A stretch of 50,974 bases of DNA from Arthrobacter sp. Br18 (GTDB taxonomy: Bacteria; Actinomycetota; Actinomycetes; Actinomycetales; Micrococcaceae), in assembly GCF_000520555.1 (NCBI RefSeq), contig NZ_KI914890.1, positions 93,317 to 144,290 of the forward strand, read 5' to 3'. A program made the translations under genes and the position numbers. The notes beneath the pieces are model-generated. The model ran no database searches and was not told where the DNA came from. It saw only the letters and a list, made by a program, of their open reading frames with translations. This document shows positions 26,928 to 37,439 of the stretch, piece by piece (position 1 is the stretch's first letter; each line of letters starts with the position of its first letter).

Positions 26928-27749
26928 TCATCTCGTGACCGGCCGATCCGGCGTACTGACGTCGAACTCCTTCACCGGCGGATCCGCCGGCGGCATGGCG
27001 AGGAGCGCGGTCAGCACCCGTGCCTTCGCCGCATTGCGCTCAGCGCTCCCCCAGAAGATCTTCTGGTCCCCCGACAGGGAGAGCTGGATGGAGTCCGGAC
27101 TCGACGCCGAGGCGTGGTCCAGCCGTGCGAGGACACCGGCAGGAAGCTCCGCCAGCACCGCAGCGAGGGCGGGGAAGACGTCGGAATCGACCGCCGCGGT
27201 TCCGCCGTCGATCAGTGGGAGCTGCACCGCATCCCGACCCGCTACCGAGCCCAACTGCCGGCCCGCCGAGTCGAGCAGGACGTACCCGTTGGTGTCCTGC
27301 ACGATGGCGACGGGTGTCCGCTCGGTGATGCTGACCAGAAGCTTCGACGGAGGCTCCGCCGCAACGCTGATGTCCTCGATGGGCGCCTTGTCCTTCAGGA
27401 GGTCCCGGACCCGGTCGTCGGAGATCTGCGTCAGCGGCACCCCGACGAGAGGTGCAAGGGCGGCATTCACCTCCTCGGTGGGAACCAGTGAGTTCCCCCG
27501 CACCTCGAGTTCCTTCAGCGCAAGCGCCGGGGAGAACAGGAGGAAGGCGAGCAGGCCGGCGAGAGCCAGGATCGCGAGGGACACCAGAATCAGCGCGTAG
27601 CGGCGGCGGCGTTTCCGTGGCGGCTCGGGAAAGTCGAGGACGGTGGCCGAGGGGTCCTGGAGCACCGACACGCGGCTGGAGTTGGTTCGGGTCCCTCCTC
27701 CGGCCACTGCGCTGCTGCCGGCCGGAGTACCCGGTTTCCTAGGCCCCAT
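26928..27749 (-). CDS. ftsQ: Cell division protein FtsQ (POTRA domain)
   Basis: FtsQ joins FtsB and FtsL in the divisome complex. The 273-residue protein has a basic cytoplasmic start ending in RKRRRRY, one membrane helix (ALILVSLAILALAGLLAFLL), and then the POTRA domain (LALKELEVRGNSLVPTEEV) and the FtsQ beta-domain (SITERTPVAIVQDTNGYVLLDSAGRQ). I chose the ATG at 27749, with GGAGC 6 bases upstream; it overlaps murC by 11 bases. The frame is open 9 codons upstream to a GTG with no ribosome site. ftsZ follows after about 200 bases. Confidence 0.93.
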   Translation of the reverse strand: MGPRKPGTPAGSSAVAGGGTRTNSSRVSVLQDPSATVLDFPEPPRKRRRRYALILVSLAILALAGLLAFLLFSPALALKELEVRGNSLVPTEEVNAALAPLVGVPLTQISDDRVRDLLKDKAPIEDISVAAEPPSKLLVSITERTPVAIVQDTNGYVLLDSAGRQLGSVAGRDAVQLPLIDGGTAAVDSDVFPALAAVLAELPAGVLARLDHASASSPDSIQLSLSGDQKIFWGSAERNAAKARVLTALLAMPPADPPVKEFDVSTPDRPVTR

Positions 27750-29196
27750 GGGTAGCTCCGGCTCCGGTGGCTTCACCGGCGCACAGCCGTTCGACGAGCT
27801 GCGGTCCGTACACGGTGACGTCGCCTGCCCCGACTGTCAGGATGATGTCGCCCGTCCGGGCGCGCGAGGTCAGCGCCTGCAGGGCAGCACCCGGGCTTTC
27901 CTCGTAGCTGCCGGCGGGTCCCATCCGGTCGGCGATGAGCCAGCCGCCCACGCCCGGCACCGGATCTTCCCGCGCAGCGTAGACCGGAAGGATCACGGTG
28001 GAATCCGCCAGGCCGAGGGCGTCAGCGAAGCCTGCGGCGAATTCACTGGTTCTCGAATAGAGGTGAGGCTGGAACAGGACGTGGACCGCGTACTCCCCTG
28101 CCACGGTGCGCGCGGCGGTGAGGGCGGCTGCGACTTCGGTGGGATGGTGGGCGTAGTCGTCGAAAACTCGGACGCCCCGGCCGCCGCCACGGGCCTCGAA
28201 GCGGCGCGCCGCGCCTGAGAAGAGCGCAAGGTGGGCGGCAGCCACCGCGGGATCCACGCCGAGTTCGAGGGCGACGGCGAAGGCGGCAGCAGCGTTGAGG
28301 ATGTTGTGCCGCCCGGGGACACCGAGCTGGAGCTCCTGCTGCGCGTCGAGGCCGTCGACGACGAAGGACAGGATGCTGTTGGTGGTGCTGCCGAGGGCGC
28401 GCGTCGCCTCGATCCGGATGTCCGCTTCGGCCGCGTACCCGTAGGTGCGGACCCGTCGGCCCTGCCCGGTTCCTGCGATGACCTGAGCCGCACCGGGATC
28501 ATCCGCGCACGCCACGAGCAGCCCGCCGTCAGGGACCAGCTCGGCGAATTGGCGGAAGACTGCCGTCACCGCCTCGGCCGTGCCGTAATGGTCGAGGTGA
28601 TCGGCCTCGACGTTGGTGACGACGGCGATGGTCGGCACGTAGTTGAGGAAGGAGCCATCGGACTCGTCCGCCTCGGCCACGAAGATGTCCCCTCCGGTCC
28701 ACTGCGCATTGACGCCGAGCGCCGCGACGTCGCCGCCGATGGCGAACGAGGGCGCGCGCCCGGCGCCCTGGAGCATCACGGTGATCATCGCGGTCGTCGT
28801 CGTTTTTCCATGCGTGCCGGCGACGGCAACCACCTGCCGGCCCGCCATCGCCGCGGCCAGTGCCTCCGACCGGTGGATGACCGGAACACCGCGCCGCTGC
28901 GCGTCCACCAGCTCGGGGTTGTCCGCCCGGATCGCCGAGGAAACCACGACGGTCCCCGCGTCGCCGAGGTGGGCGGCGTCGTGTCCCACGAACACATCGG
29001 CACCCAGTGAGGCGAGGGAAGCCAGCACCCTGGAGTCCGCGGCGTCCGATCCCGTGACGCGAAGTCCCTGTCCCAGCAGCACCCGCGCGACAGCCGACAT
29101 CCCGGCTCCGCCGAGCCCGATGAAGTGGACCGGTTCGGCGAGGCGGCCCCGATGTCCGCCGTGATCCTGGACCGGATTCATGCGTTCAGCGCTCAT
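27739..29196 (-). CDS. murC: UDP-N-acetylmuramate-L-alanine ligase (MurC)
   Basis: MurC adds the first L-alanine to UDP-MurNAc in the cytoplasm. The 485-residue protein has [16 protein letters not shown] at the N-terminal nucleotide domain, the ATP loop [20 protein letters not shown], the [12 protein letters not shown] substrate and Mg site, [10 protein letters not shown] and [12 protein letters not shown]. The ATG overlaps the murG stop (ATGA), which fixes the start; an in-frame extension 47 codons upstream is inside murG and is very Arg-rich. It overlaps ftsQ at its end. It is the standard dcw order murG-murC-ftsQ. Confidence 0.97.
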   Translation of the reverse strand: MSAERMNPVQDHGGHRGRLAEPVHFIGLGGAGMSAVARVLLGQGLRVTGSDAADSRVLASLASLGADVFVGHDAAHLGDAGTVVVSSAIRADNPELVDAQRRGVPVIHRSEALAAAMAGRQVVAVAGTHGKTTTTAMITVMLQGAGRAPSFAIGGDVAALGVNAQWTGGDIFVAEADESDGSFLNYVPTIAVVTNVEADHLDHYGTAEAVTAVFRQFAELVPDGGLLVACADDPGAAQVIAGTGQGRRVRTYGYAAEADIRIEATRALGSTTNSILSFVVDGLDAQQELQLGVPGRHNILNAAAAFAVALELGVDPAVAAAHLALFSGAARRFEARGGGRGVRVFDDYAHHPTEVAAALTAARTVAGEYAVHVLFQPHLYSRTSEFAAGFADALGLADSTVILPVYAAREDPVPGVGGWLIADRMGPAGSYEESPGAALQALTSRARTGDIILTVGAGDVTVYGPQLVERLCAGEATGAGATHGA

Positions 29197-30302
29197 GCGT
29201 TCCGCCCGGCCGCTTCGATCACGAGCGCTGCGACGCGCCGGTCGGCGTCGCGCACGCCCTGGGCCGCGGCCGCTGCGCCCATCGCGGCGAGTGCAGCGGA
29301 ATCCGTGAGCAGGGACGTCACGGTGGCGGCCAGCCATTGAGCGGTCAGCTCGGCGTCGTCGATCAGCAGCGCCCCGCCGGCAGACACCAGGGATGCGGCG
29401 TTGAGGCGCTGTTCACCGTTGCCGTGGGACAGCGGCACCAGGATCGAGGGAAGCCCGACAGCGCTCAGTTCGCACACCGTTGCCGCGCCGGCCCGTGCGA
29501 GCAGGAGGTCCGCTGCGGCGTAGACACGTTCCATGCCGTCCACGTAGTCGAGCTGGTGGTAGCCGGGGAGCGCCAGGGCGCTGCCGTCGGCGGCGAGGAC
29601 CTGCTTTCCGCGCCCGGTGATGTGAAGCACCTGCAGCCCGGTCCCCACGAGTGCGGGTGCAGCGGCGGCCACTGCACGGTTGATGCTGGCGGCGCCGGAG
29701 GATCCGCCCGTGACGATCAGGGTGGGCCGGGCGGGGTCGAGTCCCAGGCCCCGGCGCGCGTCCTCGCGGTCCCTGGCCCGGTCGAGCCCCGAGATCTCCG
29801 GGCGCATGGGCATGCCGACCCATCGGGCCTTCGGAAGTCCTGCGTCCTTGAACGCCACGGCCACCGTGGTGGCGATACGCGCTCCGAGCCGGTTGGCCAT
29901 CCCGGGGCGCGCATTCGCCTCGTGGATGACGATGGGAACGCGGCGACGCCAGGCCGCCAGGTAGACGGGAGCGGACACATATCCGCCGACCCCGACGACG
30001 ACATCGGCGCCTGCCGAGTCGAGAATGCGCAGTGCCTGGCGCACGGCCCGCAGCAGGCGGAACGGAAGTTTGAGGAGATCGGAGGACGGGCGCCTCGGCA
30101 TCGGCACGCGGTCGATGGTTTCCAGTTCGAAACCTGACGCCGGGACCAGTCGGGTTTCCATCCCCGACTCGGTGCCCACCACGAGGATCCGCGCGCCGGG
30201 CTCCTGCTCGGCAATGGAGTGGGCGATGGCGAGCAGGGGGCTGATGTGGCCCGCTGTGCCACCGCCCGCGAGGACGGCGGAGAGCGGTCTGCTGCGTGTC
30301 AT
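29193..30302 (-). CDS. murG: UDP-GlcNAc:lipid I N-acetylglucosaminyltransferase (MurG)
   Basis: MurG adds GlcNAc to lipid I, giving lipid II, at the inner face of the membrane. The 369-residue GT-B enzyme has the N-terminal [15 protein letters not shown] loop, [16 protein letters not shown], the [12 protein letters not shown] motif and, in the C-terminal half, [38 protein letters not shown] and the [15 protein letters not shown] sugar-nucleotide site. It overlaps ftsW (ATGA) and murC (ATGA). Length and motifs are normal. Confidence 0.97.
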   Translation of the reverse strand: MTRSRPLSAVLAGGGTAGHISPLLAIAHSIAEQEPGARILVVGTESGMETRLVPASGFELETIDRVPMPRRPSSDLLKLPFRLLRAVRQALRILDSAGADVVVGVGGYVSAPVYLAAWRRRVPIVIHEANARPGMANRLGARIATTVAVAFKDAGLPKARWVGMPMRPEISGLDRARDREDARRGLGLDPARPTLIVTGGSSGAASINRAVAAAAPALVGTGLQVLHITGRGKQVLAADGSALALPGYHQLDYVDGMERVYAAADLLLARAGAATVCELSAVGLPSILVPLSHGNGEQRLNAASLVSAGGALLIDDAELTAQWLAATVTSLLTDSAALAAMGAAAAAQGVRDADRRVAALVIEAAGRNA

Positions 30303-31606
30303 CGTGTGTCGGGTTCTCTTTCGGCGAGGGCGGTGGAGGCGGACCGGTCAGGTACGGCCCCGGGGACTTTGGGGCTCTTGCGGGCGAAGGACAAGAGCAC
30401 CCCGACGGCGGCGAGAGTGAACGTCAACGCCGACCCGCCGTAGGAGATAAAGGGCAGCGGCACTCCGATCACGGGCAGCAGTCCGGTGACCATGCCGATG
30501 TTCACGAACGCCTGCCCGATCAGCCACACGAGGATCGATCCCATCAGGATGCGGACGAAAGGGTCCGTGTAGCGCATGGCCACCCGGATGGTGGCGACCG
30601 CCAGGATGCCGAACAGGGTGACCACGAGCATTGCGCCGATCAGACCGAACTCCTCACCGATGATCGCGAAGATGAAGTCGTTGTGGGCTTCAGGAATCCA
30701 GTTCCATTTCTGCCGGCTCTGGCCGATACCCACCCCGAACCACCCGCCGGACGCCATCGCGAACAACCCGTTGTCCGCCTGCAGGCACAGATCCGCGCCG
30801 TTGTCGCAGTTGAGCCGCAACCAAGCGTTGATGCGTCCGCCGCGGTTGTCGCTCGTCACCACCAGGAGCAGCACCCCGACGCTGCCGGCGATGCCGGCCA
30901 TCGTGAACATCTTCAACGGCGCTCCTGCGAAGAACAGCGCCGCGGCCAGGATCATCATGAGGATCATGCCGGTGCCGAGATCCCCGCCGAGCAGCACGAG
31001 CACGATCGGGAGGCCTCCGATCGGCAGCGCGGGGACCACCGCATGCTTCCAGTTCCGGATCAGTGCCTTCTTGCGCTCGAGCACCGTCGCGAACCACAGC
31101 GCAAGCGCCAGCTTCGTGGGCTCGGAGGGCTGGAAACTCTGGTTCCCGATCCGGATCCAGTTCTGGTTGCCGTTGATGTTCTCGCCGATCGCCAGGACCA
31201 GGACGAGCAGGACGAGAGCCGCCCCGAGCCCCGGCCACGCGAGCACGCGGTAGGCTTTCGGCCCGAGCCGGGACAGGATGAGCATCAGCACGACCCCGGC
31301 GGTCGCCCACACCGCCTGCTTGAGAAAGAGGCCGAATTCGTCCTCGCCGTCCGAGATCGCTTCGACCGATGAGGCGGAGAGGACCATCAGGAGACCGATC
31401 GCCGTCAGGGCAAGCGCGGTCCCGAGGATGAGGTAGTAGCTGGATCCGCTCGGCGCACGGCCTGTGCCCTCCAGGAGGGTCCAGACTTTCTGAAGACCGC
31501 TCGCGGGGTTGGTTCCTGCCGATTGGGTCCGTGCGGGTCGCTCTGCCGGTGATGCTCCGGACGCCGGCGACCGGTGTCCGCCCGGCCTGGTGGGCGTGGT
31601 GACCAT
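30299..31606 (-). CDS. ftsW: Lipid II glycan polymerase FtsW (SEDS family)
   Basis: FtsW is the septal SEDS peptidoglycan polymerase that works with FtsI. The 435-residue protein has about 50 disordered N-terminal residues, then ten membrane helices. SEDS landmarks are visible: [21 protein letters not shown] (in part), the [21 protein letters not shown] segment (in part), [11 protein letters not shown] with the conserved Asp, [15 protein letters not shown] and ISYGGSAL. Its start codon follows the murD stop directly (TAG|ATG) and its stop overlaps murG. Confidence 0.97.
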   Translation of the reverse strand: MVTTPTRPGGHRSPASGASPAERPARTQSAGTNPASGLQKVWTLLEGTGRAPSGSSYYLILGTALALTAIGLLMVLSASSVEAISDGEDEFGLFLKQAVWATAGVVLMLILSRLGPKAYRVLAWPGLGAALVLLVLVLAIGENINGNQNWIRIGNQSFQPSEPTKLALALWFATVLERKKALIRNWKHAVVPALPIGGLPIVLVLLGGDLGTGMILMMILAAALFFAGAPLKMFTMAGIAGSVGVLLLVVTSDNRGGRINAWLRLNCDNGADLCLQADNGLFAMASGGWFGVGIGQSRQKWNWIPEAHNDFIFAIIGEEFGLIGAMLVVTLFGILAVATIRVAMRYTDPFVRILMGSILVWLIGQAFVNIGMVTGLLPVIGVPLPFISYGGSALTFTLAAVGVLLSFARKSPKVPGAVPDRSASTALAEREPDTR

Positions 31607-33184
31607 CTACAATTCCTCCGAGGTATTCGCCTGCCCCTCCAGGACCGCACGCACTGCCTCCACAAAGGCGGTGCCCCTGTGGGCGTAGGAGGAGAACTGG
31701 TCCATTGATGCGGCAGCCGGTGCCATCAGGACGGTGTCGCCGTCCCCCGCGAGCCGTGCGGCTTCGGCAACTGCCTGATCCATGACGCTGCGGCCGTAGT
31801 CCGAACCCGCTGGGGTGCCCGGGGACTGTCCCTTCCCAGTGTGCCCGGTGCCGGAAGTGATCACCGGAACATCGGGAGCGTGTCGGTGGAGGGCTTCCCG
31901 AAGGTCGGTGACGTCCTCACCGATCAGAATGACGGCCTTCAGCCGCCGGGCATGGGCAGCCACCAGGTCGTCGTACCGGACCCCTTTGGAAAGGCCCCCG
32001 GCCACCCAGATGACGGAGGAGAAGGCGGCGAGCGAAGCGGCAGCGGCGTGCGGGTTCGTCGCTTTGGAATCATTGATCCACAGCACGCCGGCCTCGTTGG
32101 CGACGACCTGGATGCGGTGCTCCCCCGGCCGGTAGGCCCGGATACCCTCGCGGACGGCCGCGGGCGACACTCCTGCCGCCCGCACGAGTGCGGCGGCGGC
32201 AAGGGCGTTGGCCACCAGGTGGCGTGGGACGACGTCGCCGAGTTCGCGCACCGAGGCGAGCTCCGCAGCAGAGTCCTTCCGCTGCTCGATGAACGCCCGG
32301 TCCACCATCAGGTCCTCCACCACGCCGAGCATGCTCACCGCAGGGGTCCCGGTGGTGAAACCGACGGCCCGGCATCCCTGGAGCACGTCGGCGTTCTCCA
32401 CCATCACCTCGGTGTCGCGCTGGTCGACGTTGTAGATGCACGCAACTTTCGTGCGCTCGTACACTTTGGCCTTCGCCGCCGCGTACGCATCGTAGCCGCC
32501 GTGCCAGTCCACATGGTCCTCGGCGATATTCAGGCAGACGCTCGCAAGCGGCTCCAGCGAATCCGACCAGTGCAGCTGGAAACTCGAGAGTTCGACAGCA
32601 AGGAAGTCGAAGCCCTGCGGATCCCGGATGACGTCAAGGATCGGCGTCCCCACATTGCCTGCCGCCACGGCGCGCTTGCCCGCGGCGAGCAGCATCGACT
32701 CGGTGAGTCCCACCGTCGTCGTCTTGCCGTTGGTTCCGGTGATGGTCAGCCACTCCGCCGTCGGGCGTCCTTCCCGGATCCGCACGCGCCACGCGAGCTC
32801 CACGTCGCCCCAGATGGGGATGCCACGCGCCGCAGCGTCGGCGAGCAGGGGCTGGGCCGGGCTCCAGCCGGGCGAGGTGACAACGACGTCGGGCGCCTCA
32901 CCGTGAACCAGCGGCACCGCCAGGGTGTGCCCGCTGCCCAGCAGGACGCTCCCGGCGCCGACGATCCGCAGCGTGTCCGCTTTTGCCCGGTTCTCGGGAG
33001 AATCAAGTCCGTCGACCACCACGACGTCGGCGCCGAGCTCGAGCAGGGTGTCGGCGGCCGAGAACCCGGAGGCTCCGATGCCGGCCACCACTGCCCGGAG
33101 ACCGCGCCAGGGCGCGTCCCAGGTGGTGAGGCCGGCAAGTCTGCCGGCCTGTTGCGTGGGGCGCGGGGTCGGTGTATCAGTCAC
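31607..33184 (-). CDS. murD: UDP-N-acetylmuramoyl-L-alanine-D-glutamate ligase (MurD)
   Basis: MurD adds D-glutamate to UDP-MurNAc-L-Ala. The 525-residue protein has the Rossmann-like start [16 protein letters not shown], the ATP loop [32 protein letters not shown], the carbamoylated-lysine region, and the C-terminal [12 protein letters not shown] and [23 protein letters not shown] (in part). The GTG overlaps the mraY stop (GTGA). The frame is open 32 codons further upstream, in mraY, giving a basic peptide that is not MurD-like. A moderately long N-terminal tail and a Ser/Gly-rich insert near residue 450-465 ([16 protein letters not shown]) make it longer than most. Confidence 0.96.
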   Translation of the reverse strand: MTDTPTPRPTQQAGRLAGLTTWDAPWRGLRAVVAGIGASGFSAADTLLELGADVVVVDGLDSPENRAKADTLRIVGAGSVLLGSGHTLAVPLVHGEAPDVVVTSPGWSPAQPLLADAAARGIPIWGDVELAWRVRIREGRPTAEWLTITGTNGKTTTVGLTESMLLAAGKRAVAAGNVGTPILDVIRDPQGFDFLAVELSSFQLHWSDSLEPLASVCLNIAEDHVDWHGGYDAYAAAKAKVYERTKVACIYNVDQRDTEVMVENADVLQGCRAVGFTTGTPAVSMLGVVEDLMVDRAFIEQRKDSAAELASVRELGDVVPRHLVANALAAAALVRAAGVSPAAVREGIRAYRPGEHRIQVVANEAGVLWINDSKATNPHAAAASLAAFSSVIWVAGGLSKGVRYDDLVAAHARRLKAVILIGEDVTDLREALHRHAPDVPVITSGTGHTGKGQSPGTPAGSDYGRSVMDQAVAEAARLAGDGDTVLMAPAAASMDQFSSYAHRGTAFVEAVRAVLEGQANTSEEL

Positions 33185-34281
33185 CCCACGACCCATTCCG
33201 CGTAGAAAATGCCGAGTCCCGCGGCGACGAAGAGCCCGGCGAGGATCCAGAAGCGCACCACGACCGTGACTTCGAGCCACCCCTTGAGCTCGAAGTGGTG
33301 CTGGAGCGGTGCCATGAGGAACACCCGCTTGCCTCCGGTGAGCTTGAAATAACCCACCTGGATGATCACCGAGAGGGTGATGATCACGAAGAGACCGGCC
33401 AGGATGACCAGCAGCAGTTCGGTCCGCGAGAGAATCGCGAAACCGGCGATCGCCCCGCCGAGCGCGAGGGACCCGGTGTCACCCATGAAGATCTTCGCCG
33501 GCGAGGTGTTCCACCACAGGAAGCCCACCAGTGCACCGCAGAGTGCGCCCGCCAGTAGGGCAAGATCCAGCGGATCGCGCACCTCGTAGCAGACGTCGCC
33601 GACCACGCGGGAGGAACCGCAGCTCTGGTTGGACTGCCAGATTCCCATCAGCATGTAGGCGCCGAATACCAGGATCGACGCTCCGGCTGCCAGGCCGTCG
33701 AGGCCGTCGGTGAGGTTGACGCCGTTGGAGGTTCCCGTGATGATCAGGTTCGCCCACAGGACGAACAGTATTGCTCCGCCCACCGTGCCGGCGAAGGCGA
33801 AATCGAAGGAGGTGTCCCGGATGAAGGAGACCGCGGTGGAGCCGGGCGTCCGGCCCTCGTCGTTGGGGAACTGGAGTGCCAGGACGCCGAAAAGGATTCC
33901 GACGGTGGTCTGGCCCGCGATCTTCGCCGGGGCGCTCAGCCCGAGGCTCCGCTGCTTCGAGATCTTGATGTAGTCGTCGAAGAATCCCACCAGGCCCATG
34001 CCCGCCATGAGCAGCAGGAGGAGCAGTCCGGAGGCGGTGGGCCCGTTCGAGGCGCCCATCATCCCCATGGCGAGGTGCGTGAGGAAATAGGCGAGCAGCA
34101 CGGCGCCGACGATCACCGCTCCGCCCATGGTGGGCGTGCCGCGCTTCGTGTGGTGGGCGGTGGGCCCGTCATCCCGGATGAACTGTCCGTAGCCCCTGCT
34201 GACGAGGAGCTTGATGTACAGGGGGGTTCCGAGGAACCCGATGACGAGGGCGGTCGCCGCTCCGATCAGTATGGCGATCAC
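33181..34281 (-). CDS. mraY: Phospho-N-acetylmuramoyl-pentapeptide transferase (MraY)
   Basis: MraY attaches phospho-MurNAc-pentapeptide to undecaprenyl phosphate, giving lipid I, in the membrane. The 366-residue protein has ten helices, the loop [30 protein letters not shown] with the catalytic Asp pair, the [12 protein letters not shown] motif and the HHFELKGW histidine motif near the end. The GTG start overlaps the murF stop, and its end overlaps murD. Length and motifs are normal. Confidence 0.98.
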   Translation of the reverse strand: MIAILIGAATALVIGFLGTPLYIKLLVSRGYGQFIRDDGPTAHHTKRGTPTMGGAVIVGAVLLAYFLTHLAMGMMGASNGPTASGLLLLLLMAGMGLVGFFDDYIKISKQRSLGLSAPAKIAGQTTVGILFGVLALQFPNDEGRTPGSTAVSFIRDTSFDFAFAGTVGGAILFVLWANLIITGTSNGVNLTDGLDGLAAGASILVFGAYMLMGIWQSNQSCGSSRVVGDVCYEVRDPLDLALLAGALCGALVGFLWWNTSPAKIFMGDTGSLALGGAIAGFAILSRTELLLVILAGLFVIITLSVIIQVGYFKLTGGKRVFLMAPLQHHFELKGWLEVTVVVRFWILAGLFVAAGLGIFYAEWVVG

Positions 34282-35762
34282 GGGTGCGTCCCGCTTCCGG
34301 GCTGCACCGGAGTGGACGCGGCCACTCCGCTGGAGGCGAAGCTGTCACCGAGGAAACGCAGCCCGGCGCCGTTCGAGGATTTGAAGAGCACGAGGTCCCC
34401 GGGCCTCACCTCCGCGCGGAGGATGTCCTCCGCCGCTGCAGCGTCCGGCACGTGGAGGGCTTCGTCACCCCAGGAGCCCTCGAGCACCGCGCCGTTGAAG
34501 AGCGCGCGGGCGTTGTCGCCCACCACGATCAGCTTGGAGATGTTCAACCTGACCACCACACGCCCCAGCAGGTCGTGTTCCTCGATCGACCGCTCACCCA
34601 GTTCCAGCATCTCGCCCAGGACGGCCCACGTGCGTCGCCGGCCTCCGCCGAGCTCGGCCAGGGTCCGCAGCGCAGCCCTCATGGATTCAGGGTTGGCGTT
34701 GTAGGCGTCGTTGATGACGGTGACGCCGTCGGCGCGCTCGGTGCGCTCCATCCGCCACCGGCTCGCCGGCTGCTGTGTGCGCAGGGCCTCGGCGATGCGC
34801 CCGCCCGGCACTCCGACCGCCCAGCCGACCGCCGCGGCGGCGAGCAGGTTCGTGACCTGGTGAAGACCGAGCAGCGGTGAGGTGACCGCATGGGCTTCAC
34901 CGTTGGGCAGGATGACTGTGAAGTCGGGATGTCCCGCGGCGGTCGTGGTGCTGTCCCGGGCGGTGAGGATCCCGCCGTCGTCGGCCCGGAAGTCGGTGGA
35001 CGACGTGAAGTACAGCTTTCCTGCGGAGGTGCGGGTCCGCATGGCCGCGACACGCTCGTCGTCGGCGTTGAAGACGGCGGTGGCTCCGGCGGGTAGCGCT
35101 TCGAAGAGCTCGCCCTTCGCCGCGGCGATGTTCTCCACACCGCCGAATTCGCCCGCGTGGGCTGATCCGACGCCGAGGACGACGCCGATATCGGGCTGGA
35201 CGAGCTCCGCCAGGTAGCGGATGTGTCCGGGCTTGGTGGCTCCCATCTCGATGATGAGGTACCTCGTATCCAGTCCTGCCCGGAAGACCGTCAGCGGCAC
35301 CCCGACCTCTCCGTTGAAGGATCCGTTCGGAGCGACGGTGGGCGCTTCCGCTCCCAGCATGCCGGCCAGCAGGTCCTTCGTGGTGGTCTTGCCGGCCGAG
35401 CCGGTGATCCCGATGACGGTCAGCGGGCCGGCGGCCCGGATCCGGCGCACCGCTTCCGCGGCGAGGGCACCCATGGCCAGCACCGCGTCGGGAACGAGAA
35501 CGGCGGGAAAGTCGGTGCCGTCCTCCGTGGCCGAGACGGGGCGTTCCGCCAGTACGAGGACGGCACCGCGACCATGGGCCTGCGGAACGAAGAGGTGGCC
35601 GTCCGAGCTTTCGCCGGGCTTGGCGATGAACAGGCTGCCCGCCGTGCACTCGCGGGAATCCGTGGCTGCGGAGGTGACGGTGAGGGAGGGATTTTCCTGT
35701 GCGGAGCTGGAAAGGTAGCCTCCGGTGATTGCCGCGATCTCGGCTGCGCTGAATTCAATCAT
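34278..35762 (-). CDS. murF: UDP-MurNAc-tripeptide:D-alanyl-D-alanine ligase (MurF)
   Basis: MurF adds D-Ala-D-Ala to the UDP-MurNAc tripeptide. The 494-residue protein has a [15 protein letters not shown] start, [17 protein letters not shown], the ATP loop [19 protein letters not shown] (in part), [26 protein letters not shown], and the C-terminal [17 protein letters not shown] motif. It starts 6 bases after the end of murE, with no strong ribosome site, and overlaps mraY. No ddl gene is present in this cluster, so D-Ala-D-Ala must be made elsewhere. Confidence 0.97.
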   Translation of the reverse strand: MIEFSAAEIAAITGGYLSSSAQENPSLTVTSAATDSRECTAGSLFIAKPGESSDGHLFVPQAHGRGAVLVLAERPVSATEDGTDFPAVLVPDAVLAMGALAAEAVRRIRAAGPLTVIGITGSAGKTTTKDLLAGMLGAEAPTVAPNGSFNGEVGVPLTVFRAGLDTRYLIIEMGATKPGHIRYLAELVQPDIGVVLGVGSAHAGEFGGVENIAAAKGELFEALPAGATAVFNADDERVAAMRTRTSAGKLYFTSSTDFRADDGGILTARDSTTTAAGHPDFTVILPNGEAHAVTSPLLGLHQVTNLLAAAAVGWAVGVPGGRIAEALRTQQPASRWRMERTERADGVTVINDAYNANPESMRAALRTLAELGGGRRRTWAVLGEMLELGERSIEEHDLLGRVVVRLNISKLIVVGDNARALFNGAVLEGSWGDEALHVPDAAAAEDILRAEVRPGDLVLFKSSNGAGLRFLGDSFASSGVAASTPVQPGSGTHP

Positions 35763-35768
35763 GACGGT

Positions 35769-37421
35769 TCAGGATTCTATCCCCGGCTGCACGAGCACAG
35801 AGAATCCGTGCCTTGTCAACGCGGCTGCCAGTTCGACTCGGTCGTCGAGGGAGTGGTTGATGCCCTTGACCTCCTGCCATACTTCGTGGCCCCGGCCCGC
35901 GACGACGATGGTGTCCCTGGAGCTTGCCAGTGCCGCGGCGCGCTCGATTGCCGCCGCGCGCGGGAACACCTCGAGGACTTCGGTCGCCAGGGAGCCCTCG
36001 CGGACGGCTGCGGCGGCCCCGGACAGGACGCCCGCGCGGATGACGGCGTCGTCCTCGTCGTGCGGGTCGTCGTCGGTGACGATGACGACGTCGGCCAGCC
36101 GTGCTGCCACCGCGCCCATGACAGGGCGCTTCGTCTCGTCCCGCTGGCCCGTGGCCCCGAAGACCACGATCAGGCGTGCGTTCTCGCGACGCACCGAGGA
36201 CAGGGTGCGCTCCAGTGCGTCCGGGTTATGGGCGAAGTCGACGATGCCTGCGGGGTGGTCGCTGATCACCTGCATGCGCCCCGGGACTGGAACAGTGAAG
36301 GGGTCGGAGTGGTCGGCGGCACGCTGCACCTCGCCGGCGGGCACGCCCGACGCCATCACCATGACCGCCGCCAGGGCTGCGTTGGAGACGTTGAAGGTTC
36401 CCGGCAGGCCGCACCGCAGGGACAGCGGAACGCCGTCGGGCCCGGTGACGGTGAAGGCATGGCCGAGTCCGGCCGGAACGATACCGCCCACCCGCCAGTC
36501 GGCACCCGCGCCGTCTCCGGTGTTCCCGCCGCCGGTCCAGAGGGTGGTGACCGGAGGTGCTGCTTCCCGGGCCAGCCGCTGCCCCCACTCGTCATCGACC
36601 GTCACGACCCTGGCCCCTGCCCGCGCGGGATCGAACAGTTGGGCCTTCACCGAGAAATACCCCTCCATGTCGCCGTGCAGGTCGAGATGGTCCTGGGTGA
36701 GGTTGGTGAAACCTGCGACGTCGAAGCCCACCCCGTCCACGCGGCCGAATTCGAGGGCGTGGGAGGACACCTCCATGGCCGCCGCTTCCAGCTTCCGCTC
36801 CCTCATGAGGGCCAGGAGGGAGTGCACCTGGGGCGACTCGGGGGTGGTGAGCAAGCTGGGGATGGGGTCGCCCCCCGCTAGGATCTCGATGGTTCCGATC
36901 AGGCCCGTGGTGCGGCCCAGCGCTCGGAGCAGGGAGTTGAGGAAGTAGGTCGTCGTGGTCTTGCCGTTGGTCCCGGTCACTCCGAACAGCACTGGACGCC
37001 CGACACCCTCGGGCTGGCTCCGGAAGACCAGCCGGGACAGCGGTCCCACCAGCGCCCGTGGATCGGCCGTGCTGAACACCGGCACACCGTCGAGGTCTGC
37101 GGTTCCGATGAGCGCGGCGCCGACCGCGTCAGTGAGGACGGCGGCGGCTCCCCGCGCCACGGCGCGGCCGGCGAATTCGGCGCCGTGGCGGCGGGCGCCC
37201 GGCAACGCGGCGTAGAGGTCACCCGCCAGGACGGAGCGCGAGTCGAGCGCAACGCCCGTCAGGGCCACGTCCGCCCGGCCTGACGCGAAAACCGGTTCCG
37301 CATCGTAGCGGACCTCGGGCAGCCCCGCGGGCAGTTCCCGCAGGACGCGCAGGAACGGGACGGGTTCCACGCTGCGGGGTCTCATGACGTCGGAACTCCC
37401 GGGCGTCGTGGTGATAGGCAC
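35769..37421 (-). CDS. murE: UDP-MurNAc-dipeptide:diamino acid ligase (MurE), probably lysine-type
   Basis: MurE adds the third, cross-linking residue of the stem peptide. The 550-residue protein has ALDSRSVLAGDLYAALPG, the ATP loop [42 protein letters not shown] and the Mur C-terminal domain VFGATGQRDETKRP. At the substrate-selecting loop it reads DDPHDED (H454) where meso-diaminopimelate enzymes have DNPR with an arginine that binds the second carboxyl. This argues for L-lysine (or another diamino acid lacking that carboxyl). GTG start at 37421 with GGGAGAG 8 bases upstream; an ATG at 37385 is a plausible alternative. The ftsI stop lies 18 bases upstream. Confidence 0.95.
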   Translation of the reverse strand: MPITTTPGSSDVMRPRSVEPVPFLRVLRELPAGLPEVRYDAEPVFASGRADVALTGVALDSRSVLAGDLYAALPGARRHGAEFAGRAVARGAAAVLTDAVGAALIGTADLDGVPVFSTADPRALVGPLSRLVFRSQPEGVGRPVLFGVTGTNGKTTTTYFLNSLLRALGRTTGLIGTIEILAGGDPIPSLLTTPESPQVHSLLALMRERKLEAAAMEVSSHALEFGRVDGVGFDVAGFTNLTQDHLDLHGDMEGYFSVKAQLFDPARAGARVVTVDDEWGQRLAREAAPPVTTLWTGGGNTGDGAGADWRVGGIVPAGLGHAFTVTGPDGVPLSLRCGLPGTFNVSNAALAAVMVMASGVPAGEVQRAADHSDPFTVPVPGRMQVISDHPAGIVDFAHNPDALERTLSSVRRENARLIVVFGATGQRDETKRPVMGAVAARLADVVIVTDDDPHDEDDAVIRAGVLSGAAAAVREGSLATEVLEVFPRAAAIERAAALASSRDTIVVAGRGHEVWQEVKGINHSLDDRVELAAALTRHGFSVLVQPGIES

Positions 37422-37439
37422 TATTCTGGCTCTCCCGGG

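Noticed and set aside
35223-36881. 552-codon plus-strand frame opposite murF and murE
   Set aside because: Antisense shadow of two catalytic ligases, His/Arg/Gly-rich, no start signal.
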